Source: Gongronella butleri (taxonomy: Eukaryota > Mucoromycota > Mucoromycetes > Mucorales > Cunninghamellaceae). From it: 64,000 nt of DNA. The stretch's first letter is position 1; every line of letters starts with the position of its first letter. The position numbers and the translations under genes were made by a program. Shown here piece by piece: positions 39,138-51,510 of the stretch. A model generated the notes under the pieces. That model did not search any database. It saw only the letters and a program-made list of their open reading frames with translations, and was not told where the DNA came from. Location of the stretch: the NCBI GenBank assembly GCA_025201375.1, contig JAIWZP010000009.1:124001-188000 (forward strand), given 5' to 3'.

Positions 39138-39392
39138 ATGCGTCCGACCAACAAGAGAATCCACGAGCGCCCTGCTCGCCATAACCGTGGCGCCGCGAAA
39201 CGACTCGTTGTTAAGCGGGCCGTCGACGTGGTCCGTCGCCGCCCCACTATGCGCTCTGTACTTGCACCCGAGACACTGGCCCGTTGGGCCCCACCAGCAC
39301 CGCAAGAGGACGGTCCAGCAGAGTATCGTCACAGTCTCCAAAACACAACCGCTTTTACCGTCATTAATCACAGATTTACGTATTTGAGGTGA
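39138..39392 (+). CDS. small basic hypothetical protein
   Basis: An 84-codon open frame starts in good context (ATCAAGATG) after a long pyrimidine-rich leader like those of real genes in this window. The N-terminal half is very Arg/Lys-rich (KRIHERPARHNRGAAKR, VVRRRP), the second half has PAPQEDGP and no recognised motif. It could be a small nucleic-acid-binding protein, the first exon of a longer gene (a GTGACC donor-like site sits beside the stop), or a chance frame. Confidence 0.35.
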   Translation: MRPTNKRIHERPARHNRGAAKRLVVKRAVDVVRRRPTMRSVLAPETLARWAPPAPQEDGPAEYRHSLQNTTAFTVINHRFTYLR

Positions 39393-42085
39393 CCCGCACC
39401 GCGTCGATACGTTGTCCCGTTGCTGCGTACGCTACCAGAATGAGAAAGACCTTAGTCCTTTTTGCAGGGCTCGTCCTTCAGACCTTGTTCATCGGGTCCA
39501 ATATTCGAGCTGGAGGTTTTTAAGCACGCACAAATTATTACAGTACGGATGAAGTCAATTTTTTTTCAGAGATCGGATCACGCAGTCGTGTGAACATGCA
39601 CATATTTTCATAAATCAGGGCCAACAAATCAAGTTCAAAACGACCCGTAAAGGCTATGATAACTCGCCGAAAACTTGAAGCGATACGTAAATAATACAGT
39701 AGAAGAATGCCTCTACCGTATATCGGCATTTTCAAAATCAAAAATTTTGCCTGCCGTTATAATGTTCATCAGCCAAATGCCGATACTGTATACAGTATGA
39801 AACAGTGTCTAGCGCTTGAGGTCATCAAATGAAACCTGAAATTGCGCCGCTCTAAGGTCAAAACCGATATAGACTTATAGAGGCTGTCGATATAGCGGCA
39901 TTCTACTGCACTGTACTGTACTGTACAGTATTATTATCATCATCATACAGTATCATCCCCAAACCACAAGCGCTTTTACACGAGTATGATACCGCGCGCG
40001 TTTGGCGATGTTCCCAAACCACAAGCGCTGCTTTTACAGTATCATACCGCGGCGTTGTTGTTTGACCACCGATTACTGTATTCATTTTTTGAGGTGACTC
40101 AGTGATGACTCACTTGTCGGGGCGCTCAAGTGCTGTTGCCGCCGACCGTGGTGGTGTCAAGCGCCAGATTGACACGCATTGGCCGCGCCAGGCAGCTGCG
40201 GCGCGAGCACTGAAACAGACCAATAATTGGTGCAAAATGGAACAAATGCATAAAAAAGCACTCAATGATGCGGGTTTTGGCAATTCGAGGCAGCAGCTCA
40301 GGAGACTCCTCCCAGCCAAGCACACAACAGCCATTATTATTACTGTATTATTGCTTCTTGCAGTGTTCTTGCTTGGTCAAATGGACTTGGCAGCGCAGCA
40401 GCTGGTGCAAGAAGTGCCAATAATAATGCATCACAGATCCGGCTCAGGCAGGCAGGGACGCAAGAAGCGGATGGCAGCATTAAAAAAATTTAAAAATGGG
40501 ATTGCCGATTGTGGTCGGACGCCAAATGAGAAATGACCAAGTACTGTAACATGGAAATGGTGTCGTGGTGAGCGCCGTCGTCATTTCGGAGGATCGCCGA
40601 CAATCCCACTCAGTGCGAGGCGAGACCACCACAAGCAAGCAAGTAATAAAATACAGTACAAAAAATTCCATAGAACGATTCACGCACTTACAGTAATTTG
40701 GAAGTGTAAAGCCTTAAATTTTTGCAAAAAAATCTTGCCCAAAGTAGGCACTTTTCTCAGTCGATCGCCGTTCATGCGTCACTACTCTTCGATGAGCTTT
40801 TTTAAAGTTGGAGCGACCTGCCATTTTGTCTGCCAATAGCAAATTGTCGGAGTTACCTGCTTGGGATGCATTGATTGCTCGGAGTTCGAAATTTTCCAAA
40901 TTTGGAGTTTTCTGAGATTGAAATGTGTGACCCCTGAGCGACCCCTGAGTGACCCCTGAATTTTTCAAAAGTGGCCGTAGCGCTTTGGGGGTTTAAGATT
41001 TTTTGTAGCAAATTTTGCGCTGAATGCCATCCAGCTATTTTTGAGCGTGGTCGACCATCATGCAGATGGCGAGATGAATGCAAAATGGCACAACTCTGAC
41101 ATTTTTGGCATTTTCGAGACCAAAAAAATCGGGCGGGTTCGTCTTGAGCACTGGGCCGTCGTAGTTTTTGCCGTGACGCATTTTTACACTTTACAGTAAT
41201 TGGCGGGCGAGCAGACTGTATGATAAAAAAATTTCTGGAGGCGCAGCAAGCCGTCAAAGTTGAGATTTTTTCAATGCGTGTTTTGGGTATTGTAAACTTT
41301 GCGAATAAGTGAGACAAAAGATGGGGTTTTTAATCTGAAAACAGAGTGAAAAGAAAAGGAAAAGGGGAAATCTAAACAAGGTGGGATTTTATATGATAGG
41401 GGAAAAATGGGTGTGTGGCAGATTCACCGGCCGAGCTCGGTCTGAGCTCAAGCGCTAGGTACGTTGGTGCGGCGCCCTGTCCACAGTGCACACAATAAAT
41501 GTGCATTGACGCGCCTAGCACCCCACAATTGGCGTGCCTGGCTGATTGAGCTCATTGTTCTCGTTGTTCACAGCTCACAGGTATTACTGTACGGTAGATT
41601 TTGCTGAAAAACGACTGAGGACTGACAAACAGACAAAGTGACAATGACATCAGCAGGTTCATTCTGCGTTGTTGTTGTTGAGCTTTAGCCAACGCGTTTG
41701 CAATGTGCAATCGAAAGAATAATGCAAAGTCGCGCAGAGCGCAAAAAAGGAGAAAAAAAGTCTGTTTTTTGGTTGCTGGTTGTTTTTTCTGGCATGGTTC
41801 ATCGCTTCTCCCTATCCACGAATCTGGAGGATCCAGCTGCAAAGTAATAATCAATTAAATCCACGTTGACATGGAACGTTCTGCCCAGCGCGATGCGCTG
41901 TCCAGCAGATCATATACATGGGGTACACAAAAGCCGGCGACGCCACACATTTGGGTGTTTTGGTTGCCCCTTTTTGATCTGAAGTCCGCAGAACAACGAC
42001 TGCGGCCGTGAGGCACATTTTTGACGTGCCACCACTTTGGTCACTTTTCTTTTCTTTCCAGTTTTATTATTTTTAAAGGCAAAGC
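39393..42085. other. repeat-rich intergenic region
   Basis: Holds many TACAGTA/TACTGTA words (near 39540, 39700, 39790, 39905-39950, 40020, 40075, 40550, 40650), family A copy 2 and a direct repeat of ACCACAAGCGCTTTTAC-type sequence (about 39962 and 40018). A 144-codon open frame at 40102-40536 with one hydrophobic stretch is not supported by any family match. Confidence 0.6.
40705..41270 (+). repeat. dispersed repeat family A, copy 2
   Basis: Aligns to copy 3 over about 550 bp, including a 3' part (TGGCGGGC-AG-GGGCTGTA-like and TTTCTGGAGGC(A/G)CAGCA) absent from copy 1. It contains GTGTGACCCCTGAGCGACC followed by a repeated TGACCCCTGA. Confidence 0.85.
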
Positions 42086-43213
42086 ATGGTGGTGCCTATG
42101 GATATCACGTTTCTTGGCACGAGCAGCGCGCAGCCGAGCTCGACGCGCAACCACCAGAGCATGGCGCTTCGCGTGAATGGCGATGTGTGGTTGTTTGATT
42201 GTGGCGAAGCGACGCAGCATCAAGTTCAAAAGAGCCAGGTCAAGATGAGTCGGATCAGCAAGGTGTTTATCACGCACATGCACGGGGACCACTGCTTTGG
42301 CCTGTGTCCGCTGTTGTGCTCCATTGGCAAGATATCCGACGACGACGACGCGCCAATTGAGATTTATGGCCCCTCGCGACTGCGGCAGTGGGTGCGCACC
42401 ACGCTAAACAGCACGTACGCGGCGCTGGAGCGCTGCTACCGCGTTCACGAGATTCTGCAAGATGACGACCCTGAAGACACGAGCGAAGATCTGCATCCCC
42501 AAGAGTTGCCAGGGCGCAATTATCGATTAGATGCCAAGGAAGGCGACGCGTTGCCCGCGCACGTGATTTTGGACATTGGCAACGGATTCAAGGTGACTGC
42601 GGCGCCCATTGTGCATCGCGTGCCGACGCTAGGGTTTGTGGTGCAAGAGCCAGAGATTGCGGGCAATTTGGACATGGCGGAATTGCGGCCGCACTTGATG
42701 CGCAATGCTGACGCCTTGCGTGCACAGGGGATAAAGCAGCCATTGTCGCTGCTCAGCAAGCTACAGCGCCAAGGTGAGCCCATTGACCTGCCCGACGGCA
42801 CGCGTCTGATGCCACCCGCCAAAGTGCGCGGCCGCCAGGTCGTCATTCTTGGCGACACGTGTGACTCGGCGGGTATTGTTCCCTTTTGTGATCATCCACA
42901 GCTGCTCGTGCACGAGGCAACCAATGCGCTCACCAGCATGGATCTCGACGACGCGACGCACGAGCAAGTGGTCGAGCGCACCGTCAGCCATGGCCACTCG
43001 ACACCGCAAATGGCCGGGGCATTTGCAAAGCGAATTGGCGCACGCAACCTGATCCTCACGCACTTTAGCTCACGATACAAGGGTGACACGAGCGACGCGT
43101 CTCTCAAGATCATGGAGGAAATCCGCCAGCTTGCCCTGTCCACGTATGGCGACGACAAGGATGCCAATTTGTATTGTGCACGCGACCTTTGGGATTACCA
43201 AATCAAACTTTAA
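42086..43213 (+). CDS. short-form tRNase Z (tRNA 3' endonuclease)
   Basis: A single uninterrupted exon of 375 residues. The beta-lactamase fold with the tRNase Z motifs is plain: ITFLGTSSAQPSSTRNHQS at the start, FDCGEATQHQ, the zinc-binding HMHGDHCFGL, then GDTCDS, VHEATN and ILTHFSSRY. The enzyme removes 3' trailers from pre-tRNAs. At this length, and with one metallo-beta-lactamase half carrying the metal site, it is the short (ELAC1/bacterial) form. A downstream Met (MDITFLG) four codons later may be the real start. It is the only intronless gene of confident identity in this intron-rich window. It ends 47 bp from the stop of the convergent CID-protein gene, so the 3' UTRs probably overlap. 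Confidence 0.95.
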   Translation: MVVPMDITFLGTSSAQPSSTRNHQSMALRVNGDVWLFDCGEATQHQVQKSQVKMSRISKVFITHMHGDHCFGLCPLLCSIGKISDDDDAPIEIYGPSRLRQWVRTTLNSTYAALERCYRVHEILQDDDPEDTSEDLHPQELPGRNYRLDAKEGDALPAHVILDIGNGFKVTAAPIVHRVPTLGFVVQEPEIAGNLDMAELRPHLMRNADALRAQGIKQPLSLLSKLQRQGEPIDLPDGTRLMPPAKVRGRQVVILGDTCDSAGIVPFCDHPQLLVHEATNALTSMDLDDATHEQVVERTVSHGHSTPQMAGAFAKRIGARNLILTHFSSRYKGDTSDASLKIMEEIRQLALSTYGDDKDANLYCARDLWDYQIKL

Positions 43214-43260
43214 TTTCTTTTCCTTGTAAAAAGTAAACCTCTTTTAATCCATTAAAAAGT

Positions 43261-44833
43261 CTACAATTTCGTGGGGCAATTGCGAGCAATGTGGCCATAC
43301 TATGTAGCAAAAAAAAAAAAAAAAATCGGGCGCGTAAGCAGGCAAATGCTTCATTTTTGCATTTTAAAAAAGATTTACCTTGTTACAATGAAAACATTTT
43401 GGCCCGGTGGCAACGGGATCACGCTGGCGCACATCCTTTGTGTAGTTGTAACTCGATCGTTTGCGGAATTCGTCAAAGGCATCGGCTGCCTGGTCAGCTC
43501 CCAAGCCCATATGGCGCGACTCGGACGCAACAAACATCGGGGGCTGCGCGGTGGGAGCAGCGCTGCTACCGAGACCGGCATTGACGGCCGGCGGTGGCGA
43601 TGGCGCGCGCCTGTGAGACGATGAAAACGAAGGCGGAGGCGAGCGGTGGCGGTGCTGATGCCGGGATGGTGCTGTGCTGCGTTTTGGTGATCTGCTGCGC
43701 GAGCGACTGCGCTGCCGCGCATCTTGTTGTGCCAACCGAGCCAAGCTCTGCATCTTTTTCTTGTGTGCCGCATAGTAGTCGTCTAGATAGCCCTTTTCCC
43801 ACGTGAACAGGACGTCAGCAGGCGCGTCAGCCGCTTCATCGTGTTCCGACGGCAAACCCGCATAGAATTCGTCGACGGCGCAGTCAAGCACCATCTCGGA
43901 TACAAATGGAAAATGAGCTTTTAGGGCGGTGGGCTTGACGGGCGTGTAGGGTGCTTGCTTTGACTGGAAAAGAAGGTCAGGAACATACGTTTTTCTTTTT
44001 TTTTAGAAAATTTTTTTTTTCAAAAGCTACATACCTTGAGTAGGACGGCCAAGAGACCCGCTGGAAAGAGACTGCATGGCTTGGTGGTGTCAATGGCCGG
44101 CGGATGGCGCACAAAAACGAGCAGATCATCCAGCATCTTGGGATCATAGATGCCTTTTTCACCCCAGGCTTTGACAAGCTGCTCCATCTTGGCCATGTGC
44201 TTGTCTCCCGCGGCCGCCGCGGTGTCGTGGATGCCGTGTAGCAGGTCAGGCAAGTGCTCGAGCGCACGATACTTGATCCAATCGTGCAATTGGCATCGAT
44301 GGCTGCGAAAATAAAACCAGAAACAAAAGGAACATGTGTTTATGAGAAGACACTACCTTCGTTTCATCTCTCTTTTACAACGAATTGCACGCCTTACGCG
44401 TAAACCAAAAGTTCATCAATCACAAAGAGCACCGCCATGCGATGCATACAATGCGGTGTAGCCTCCGCAGCGGCCACCATGTATTCCAGTGCGGCGTCAA
44501 GCAACTCGGGCGTGGTGGCATGCTCCAACAACCAATGGCGCGCATCCTAGATCAAAAACAAAAGCAAAAATCAGCCATTGAACATGGTGTGGCCGCGATG
44601 CGACGCGTTTTCACCTGCCTGAATATCGTGGTGGTGCGCGTCGTCCATCACGTCTAATAAAAGCGACTCAAAGGAACCGATCCGGAGGCGTTCGTCAAAG
44701 ACTCGCCTCAGGCGGTGAAGCTTGGGCAGAGACGGGCGACTGTACATGTGATATGGCGCTCGATAGCTGTCTATTGTGAAAAAAAGGACGCGTAAGGCCA
44801 CAAAAACAGCGCGTATCAAGGCGTACCAGACAT
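43261..44833 (-). CDS. CHERP-like CID/RS protein ending in a CCHC zinc knuckle
   Basis: Exons 44833-44827, 44770-44619, 44546-44398, 44302-44035, 43963-43379 and 43299-43261 give 399 residues. The first half is a CID-type helical domain: FESLLLDVMDDAHHHDIQ joined to DARHWLLEHA, matching the spacing of the same region in animal CHERP, then MAVLFVIDELLVYAHR. An LPAGL-like FPAGLLAVLLK, an RS-rich stretch (RQRSRSRSRSPKRS), AGLGSSAAP and DAFDEFRKRSSYNY follow in the CHERP order. The G-patch and SURP modules of CHERP are not seen. Instead the last two exons build CFHCNKYGHIARNC, a complete CCHC zinc knuckle split by an intron. CHERP is a splicing-associated factor; an RNA-processing role is therefore likely. 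Intron 2 uses a GC donor (CAG|GCAGGT). The first exon (7 nt) is the least certain part; a later in-frame Met exists. Confidence 0.82.
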
Positions 44834-45505
44834 TTGTGGCGGGTATATTGTGCAGGACAGAAAAAAAAAAAAGAGGGAAAAAGGAACAGCCGACAGATGA
44901 AAAGCACAATTGGCAGCCAATGACTGATGATGACAGCCAATGGCTATTGATACCGATCGATCGGGCTGAGGGCTGTCTCTCTTTTTTATTTTTATGACTG
45001 TCACAGCATCCATTTCATGTCGTTCATTTGATGTCATGACAGTGAACACTCTCTAAAGGTTGAATTGATCATACACGACCAAGCGTTTGTTGATGACTTG
45101 ACCATGGCCATTGCGCAAACAAGCTTCGCCTCATTGTTCCTGGTCAGGCCCTAAAAGCGGGATTTAAAGAGCGCCGCGCCGCTCGGATTTTGGGTTCGAC
45201 CCCCTTCTTCCCTGTTCTTTTTACTTTTTTTTTCTGACACGCTTGCACCCACGCCACGCTTTCTTGCTTTTTCTTCCTTCCTTTACGTTCCTTGCCCTCT
45301 TCCTGGACTCTCGTGCTCTCCTTCGCCTTTTTTATTTTGCTTTGGAGCCCCTACTAGCCGAGTAGTACGCACTTTTTTTTCTTTGCCTGACAGACTTTTC
45401 GCTTTTTTTTTTTTTTTTTTTTTTACCCCTGTCCCTCCCCAGCCTTCCCTTTTTTTTTTTTTCTCTCACTCTCTTTTTTTTTTTTCTTGATACCTTGTCG
45501 TGGTC
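44834..45505. other. divergent promoter region, CID protein / Zn2Cys6 factor
   Basis: 672 bp without a gene. The right part (45200-45500) is a strongly pyrimidine-rich leader with T runs leading to the Zn2Cys6 start. Confidence 0.5.
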
Positions 45506-48500
45506 ATGGAGCACTCCGCGCCGTTCACCTCGTCCAAAACACCCAAGCGGCCGCGCTCGAGCCTTGCTGTAGGTGCAAAGTGGGCAAAAATGCGGATTTG
45601 CGGCCATGTGGCTGTTTTCCGCGGAGGGTTGGGAGGAGGAGAAGGGGGCGGGCGCGCTGACGCATTGTTTCTTTTTTTAATCGCAGTGCATTCGGTGTCG
45701 CAAAAAAAAGGTCAAGTGCGATTTTCTGCAGCCAACGTGTGGCCGATGCGCCGGAGCTGGGCTTCCTTGCAGCTATGCGGTGCTTCCACGGCGCGTGGAC
45801 GGGCGCGCGTTTGATCACCTCGGCAGCAATGTAGACGAGCTCAAGGAGCGCATGCAAAAAATGCAATCGGACTTGGTCATGATGAAGTCCAATGTGCGCC
45901 CTTTTGCCGACAATATCGTGGATGGCCCGCGCATTCATAAAAATCCGCTCTACGACGCGTCGTTTGCGCCGTCCGCATCGCAACCGCAGCCCAATGAACA
46001 GCAATTGACGGCGCCACACCAACAACCCGTCACTTGGAAGCTGTCCCTCTCGCCATCCGGTCTGCGCATCGACACCAACATTGCCAGCGTGGCTGATTTG
46101 TATCGGATCTTGCTCAATGGTATCAGCCAGCTCAACATTAATGACGATTCGCCCGCGGGGCTCTTTAGCGCCGACGCGCTCCGCTCTGCCAAGGAAGATG
46201 ACCCATCGTCACCTGCTGCGTCGCCGGCCGCGCCGAAATCAATCACCGCCGCACGTCTGCCAGCGCCGAATGCCGATGGCCAGCAACAAGACGACGATAA
46301 GATGAAAAAAGGCGGCAGCAATCGGCGCGTGTGGGAAGTTAATGACAAGGAAGCGCGTCGAATCATGCAAGAACAATACCCGACGCTCATGTCGCCCATG
46401 CGTGAGGACGTGTCCACCATGATGGATGACCACACGCATCTGGACCATCTCGTCTGCTCCACCTATCACACGTGCTTCCTCTCGTATCAGATCACCGATT
46501 TGGACTCATTTGTCCAACGAATTCGAAACACCCACGACCCAGACTATGATCCATTGCTGGCCAATTCCATCTACGCGTGGACGTCCAAGCACGCGTGCAT
46601 CTATCACAATGCATGCCCCGACAAGGACCCCACCACCATGGGTGAGACTTATTTTAAGCGTGCACGTCAATTGCTCAAGAAACGCTTCGACATCAGCAGC
46701 CCAAACACCATCCATGCCCTCATCAACCTGTACATGTACCAATTGTCGTGCGAGCGGTCCGGTCTGGCCTATCTGTACATCGGCCTCGCCATCCGAATGG
46801 CGCAAGATCTCAAGTTTCACAAAAAGGAGTTCATGCCCGCCGACCCTGTGCAACGTGAAGCGAACAAACGCCTCTGGTGGTCCGCTTACTGGCTGGACCT
46901 GTGTGCCGCGCTCGATTCGAATCGCCCCACCATGGTCGACGACAAGGATTGCGACCTTGAATACCCCATGCGTCTTCCCGGCGAGGATGATGAGGCCGGC
47001 TATCGCATCGCCTTTTCTGTCCACGCCATCAACCTCATGAAGGTCCGAAAAGACATTGCAAAGTACCTGCCCTCAGAGCAATCCGGCCAATCGCTGCTGT
47101 CTGCCATCTCGCGCTTTGAAAATGCCCTGACCGCATGGCTGCAGGCGCTGCCCATGGATCTACGCTTCTTTGACCACGATGAACGCCAGCAATTCCAGCC
47201 TTCCAACAGCTTCCGTGACGTCGCATGCCTGCTGCTCAACATCCAGTACCAAACCACATGGATCATGCTGCACAAATTCTTTTTGCCGAAAAAGGGCCAA
47301 ACCGCCACACCCGTGGCTTTGCTGTCGCTCAACATTTGCACAAAGGCCGCGAATCTGATCACACGCATGCTCAGAATCTACGCGCAGCATCTGCCCATGT
47401 GCCAGTTCGCGGACACGCTCGATGGCATCATTGCTAGCGTCACCATCCACCAGGTCAATGCCGTCGCCACCGAGGACCAGGGCATCAAAATTGTCGCCCA
47501 GCGCAACCTGATTCTGACCGCCGACATTCTGCGCCAATCGCATCTGACCTACATGACCAAAGTCAAGGACATCATTAGCAGCATTGATGCCTTCCAGCGC
47601 AAAAATAATTTATCCACCGACATGGACAGTCTTCCGCATGTCGACGAGAACGCCATCACCGAGCACAGCATCTCCTCCGTGTTCCACCCTACACCAGAAC
47701 TCTCGTCCGCCATGCCATCTTCCTCATCCGACGCGTTTTCAACCTCACACGCGTCCCCAGGCTCATCCTCGGGTCCAAGCCCCATGTCGTCGTCCAATGC
47801 CACCGACACACTCCACCAGCAGTTGCACCAGCAATCATCGGCATCGGCATCGGCATCGGCGTCATCGTCACTCTCACCTTTTATCATGGATGCTTCATCG
47901 CCCCCGCATGCCGTAAGATTTTTCGCTTTTTTTTCACGCATCGGGACCAGGGAATCTCACTCCATGACTTTTTTTTTTTTTTTTTTTTTTTTTTAAGCAG
48001 CCGCAGCCTCCTCCATCCATCTTTTTATCCGCATTGGGCAACCTGTCCGAAGCAGAAACAGCGGCATTGGCGTCTTTCACGTCTGCTCAATCGCTGGCTA
48101 GTGTTTTGTCCGATCCAGCGTCCGCCGCGCTTTTCCATGCTAGCTACGACACGCTGAATGCGACGGGCGGGGCCACGGACGCGGCGGACGCGTCCTTTTT
48201 ATTCGGTTGTGAGATGCCTCATCAGTCGGGCGCGTCATCGTCGTCCAATATGTTCTCTTTTGGCTCCGACCCATCGCCCATGGCCAATGCTGCTGCACCG
48301 CCTCCCCTCGCCGCGGCATCCACCATGCCCGACATTACCTCCACAATGCTCAACGACATGTTTTCGGCCGCGCCACACGCCCATTCACACGCGCCCGCGG
48401 CTTCCTCCGTCCACTCCATCTCTTCTACCGCGTTTGACCCTGCGGCCGCCGCTGCAGCAGCCGCAGCTGCAGCCGTCATGCGCAGCGCCACATCGTCGCT

Positions 48501-48825
48501 GCCGTCGTCGTCATTGCCCGCCGCACCGTCCGCCATGCAGCAGGTCTTTGGCGTGTCGTCGACGATGCTCAATGAAATCCAGCATCACCAGCATCATCAG
48601 CACCAGCACCCATCCGATACCACCCTATTCACATCGTTCGGCAGCACCGGAGGGCTCGCTCCCGCCGCCAATGACGCGCCACTCGTTTCATCTGCTCCTC
48701 CTTTATCCTCCCTTCAGCCCAATGCCAATGCGAACGAGCAGCAGCAGCAGCAACAGTTGCTGGATATGCTTGAATTCATCACCACAGGCAAGCGACAACA
48801 TCGTGATTGGGATCATGGCGCTTAG
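45506..48825 (+). CDS. Zn2Cys6 fungal transcription factor
   Basis: Exons 45506-45568, 45687-47912 and 48001-48825 give 1037 residues. The zinc cluster lies at the very start of exon 2: CIRCRKKKVKC then CGRCAGAGLPC, a C-x2-C-x6-C-x6-C-x2-C-x6-C pattern, preceded by a basic KTPKRPR stretch and followed by a short coiled coil (VDELKERMQKMQSDLVMMK). The fungal-specific transcription factor domain covers about residues 240-480, with SGLAYLYIGLAIRMAQDLKFH and KRLWWSAYWLDLCAAL. The C-terminal third is Ser/Ala/His-rich with an Ala11-12 run and Gln runs, a possible activation region. Targets are unknown. The neighbouring GH3 glycosidase is 2.7 kb downstream, so a regulatory link is possible but not shown. 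Confidence 0.92.
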
Positions 48826-49689
48826 CGAATGCCATTGACGCGTCCTTTTCCATATTTTTTTTATTTACCCTTGTACAATATTTAAATAATGACCCTGTTT
48901 TGAATTTTTTTGACGTCTTGAGCTTGTATGATACGTAAAGGCGCGGCGCGACTTTGATCCGGTAGGCAGAACGTGCACGCCGCTGGTGGGGAGTGGGGAG
49001 CTGGAGGCTGTTTGACGCGACATTCAATGACACAAGCAACACAAAAAAAAAAAAACCTGGATCGCCGATTCGCCTTTAACCCTTGTCACGTGGTTGGTTT
49101 GGCGCGTGCGCGCGTCGTTTTTCAATGAAGCAGTGCTATACTGTAAAATCCAAAGGTTTATTAGATCGTTGCCTAGATGAATGCTGCAAAATGTCGTTAT
49201 TTTCACAAACTCAGCACTGGCAGTCGAAATTTTTCGTGGATCGCGATGAAAGTGGCATCGTTCGAAAGAGCCAGCGTCCAACCTCATTTTTCCCTATTGC
49301 ATGTATGTGCGCCCGATGGCTGATCTTTGTACGCTTGTAATTTCGATCAAACATTTCATCCCGTTTTAAATTCGTTTTTCTCGGCAACGGTCTGGACGAT
49401 CACGACGCTTTTACCGTGTCATCAAAGGCAACTGTATGTGAAGTTTACATCGAATGGAACAAGTTTCGCCGCGATCCGATCAAAGCTGACAGAGAAAATA
49501 CAGTATGATAGCTTTTTTCGACGATTTCTTAAATGGCGATTTGCTCGAGAACGGCCAAGTCGACCACCGAGTTTTATGTCAGATTTACTTGCAAACAAGG
49601 ATCGGTGCATCTGATGAGATCACTCTCGGGCCACCAGCTTGGGTTTGAAAATTTTGGATCTGCCAAGATCCCCGCAAACGGCAGCCAAC

Positions 49690-50240
49690 GTAATGCACAA
49701 GAATTTGCAAAAAAAAAAAAAAAAAAAAAAAAAAACAGAAAAAAAATGGTTTCCAGTCGATCGCCGTTCATGCAACGCTTTTTGGACATTTCACGTTTGT
49801 CTTGGAGAGAGCTGTCATTTTGTCGGCCAATAGCAAATTGCCGGAGTTACCTGTTTGGGATGCATTGATCACACGGAGTTTGAAATTTCCCAAATTTGGG
49901 TATTTCTGAGTTTGAAAAGTGTGACCCCCGTGTGACCCCTGAATTATTTTTGAAAAGTGGTCGTAGCGTGTGGGTGTTTTAAGCTTTTTTGTTGCAAATT
50001 TCGCGCTGAATCCAATGCAGTTGCTTTTGAGCGGGATCGACCAAGCAGGTGGCAAGGTAAATGCAAAATAGGAAAAACTTGACGTTTTTGGAATTTGTGG
50101 GCTGAAAAAAAATCGACGGACCCACACGCACGGAGCAATGGCCAATAGTTCAGCGCATGCCGCGACTTTTGTTGGCGGGCAAGTGGGCTGTAATTTTTTT
50201 TTTCTGGAGGCACAGCATGCTGTTGAATTTCCAAAAACAC
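49690..50240 (+). repeat. dispersed repeat family A, copy 3
   Basis: Collinear with copies at 1385 and 40705, same strand. It starts after a run of about 26 A residues and ends near TTTCTGGAGGCACAGCA. Confidence 0.85.
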
Positions 50241-51502
50241 CAATTTTTGCGTGTTCCCTAGATCCCTACAAATGTTGGACAATAGGACAATGTACGACCC
50301 GCAAATACTTTACTGTATGCCCTCAGTGGTGGGGCTGTGGGACCAGAAAGTGAGTCATCACGAGGCAGGACTCAATCAGGGACTCAGGGGCTCAGGGTTG
50401 CTCAAGGGCAAAGGGGTAAATTCGGCCGACGCAAGACATCGATGAAACCAGGGAATTGGTAAATAACAGTGCGAACGCGGGAAAAGTGAGCCAGGTCCTT
50501 CCAAAAAATGAAAAAAAAAACGGGACACCCAAATTTTTTCCTACTCCACGTGAAAATCGTTGCTTGTACGTATAGTAATATGCAAAATACAGTAGCAGAG
50601 TTGTTTTTACTTAAACATACAGTATAATAAAAAGACCATCCAACATGTAGATGGTGGCGGCGTGAATGAGAGAAAAAAAAAGCTGCCGATGAGGCAAACG
50701 TGTCACCACCGGGGCACCGGCCAGATCTGATGACCATGCATGTTGATCGATGGGCGAACGAGAAGTCGAGAACTTCTTCCCGTTTGGCGGATTCACAGGG
50801 ATTTTTTTGCATGGTTGAGGGCAATTTTTTAATTTATCATCAAGCGGTCGGGAGCGACCGAGGTTTAAGCAAGGGAAATTTGGCATTGTGTGCCCCGTTA
50901 CAGAGGTATCAAAGGAGAATTACCTCGTTGAACGACAAATGGGAGAAATAAAACTCATCATTTTCGTTTTTTTTCATTCTATTTCCCATCATTTCTTTTT
51001 TTTCAGTCGTTTTCCTTCTCGGAATAATTGACGTTTATGGTCTGTGCCACGTGCAATGGTAGCCAGGGCCAAAGTGCAGAGAAGTTCATGCGTAAAAATC
51101 AAAGGGGCTCAACGTTTGATGATATGGTACACTTTGGCTTTCAAGACTTCTCTTGAAAAAAAAGTCCGGTATTGTTTCCATCGTCAGAGAGGGGAAGGGG
51201 AGGGCGATCAAATACCATCAAAAACAGAAAATTTTCAGTTGCGGATATTTTTTATTTTCTTGAATGGAAGGAAATGTCACTTTTGAAAAAGCTTATTTTA
51301 AAAATTCCTGTTGGCCGGCCGTTTCATTGGCTTGTGTGACATGCGCTCACCCGCATTAAAGAAACCTGGGGTTGGAGAAGCGGACGATGGACGTGACACC
51401 AAAGCAACTTCACACGTACGAACGGCAGCGGGTAGATTTTTTTTTTTTTTTTTTTTTTTTTTTGGAAAATTGATTTGCATGTCAGTGCGCATTGCTGCAT
51501 AC

Positions 51503-51510
51503 TATTTAAA
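51503..51510 (+). promoter_or_regulatory. TATA-like box of the GH3 gene
   Basis: TATTTAAA lies 55 bp upstream of the GH3 start codon in an otherwise ordinary pyrimidine-rich leader. The position would imply a very short 5' UTR. Confidence 0.45.

Noticed and set aside
40102..40536. 144-codon open frame with one hydrophobic segment
   Set aside because: No family resemblance, it lies in a repeat-rich gap, and the hydrophobic part is coded by low-complexity TTATTATTGC-type sequence. Without transcript evidence it is treated as chance.
45180..45215. GGGTTCGACCCC, a B-box-like word
   Set aside because: The flanks do not form a T-stem or acceptor stem; it is in the leader of the Zn2Cys6 gene.
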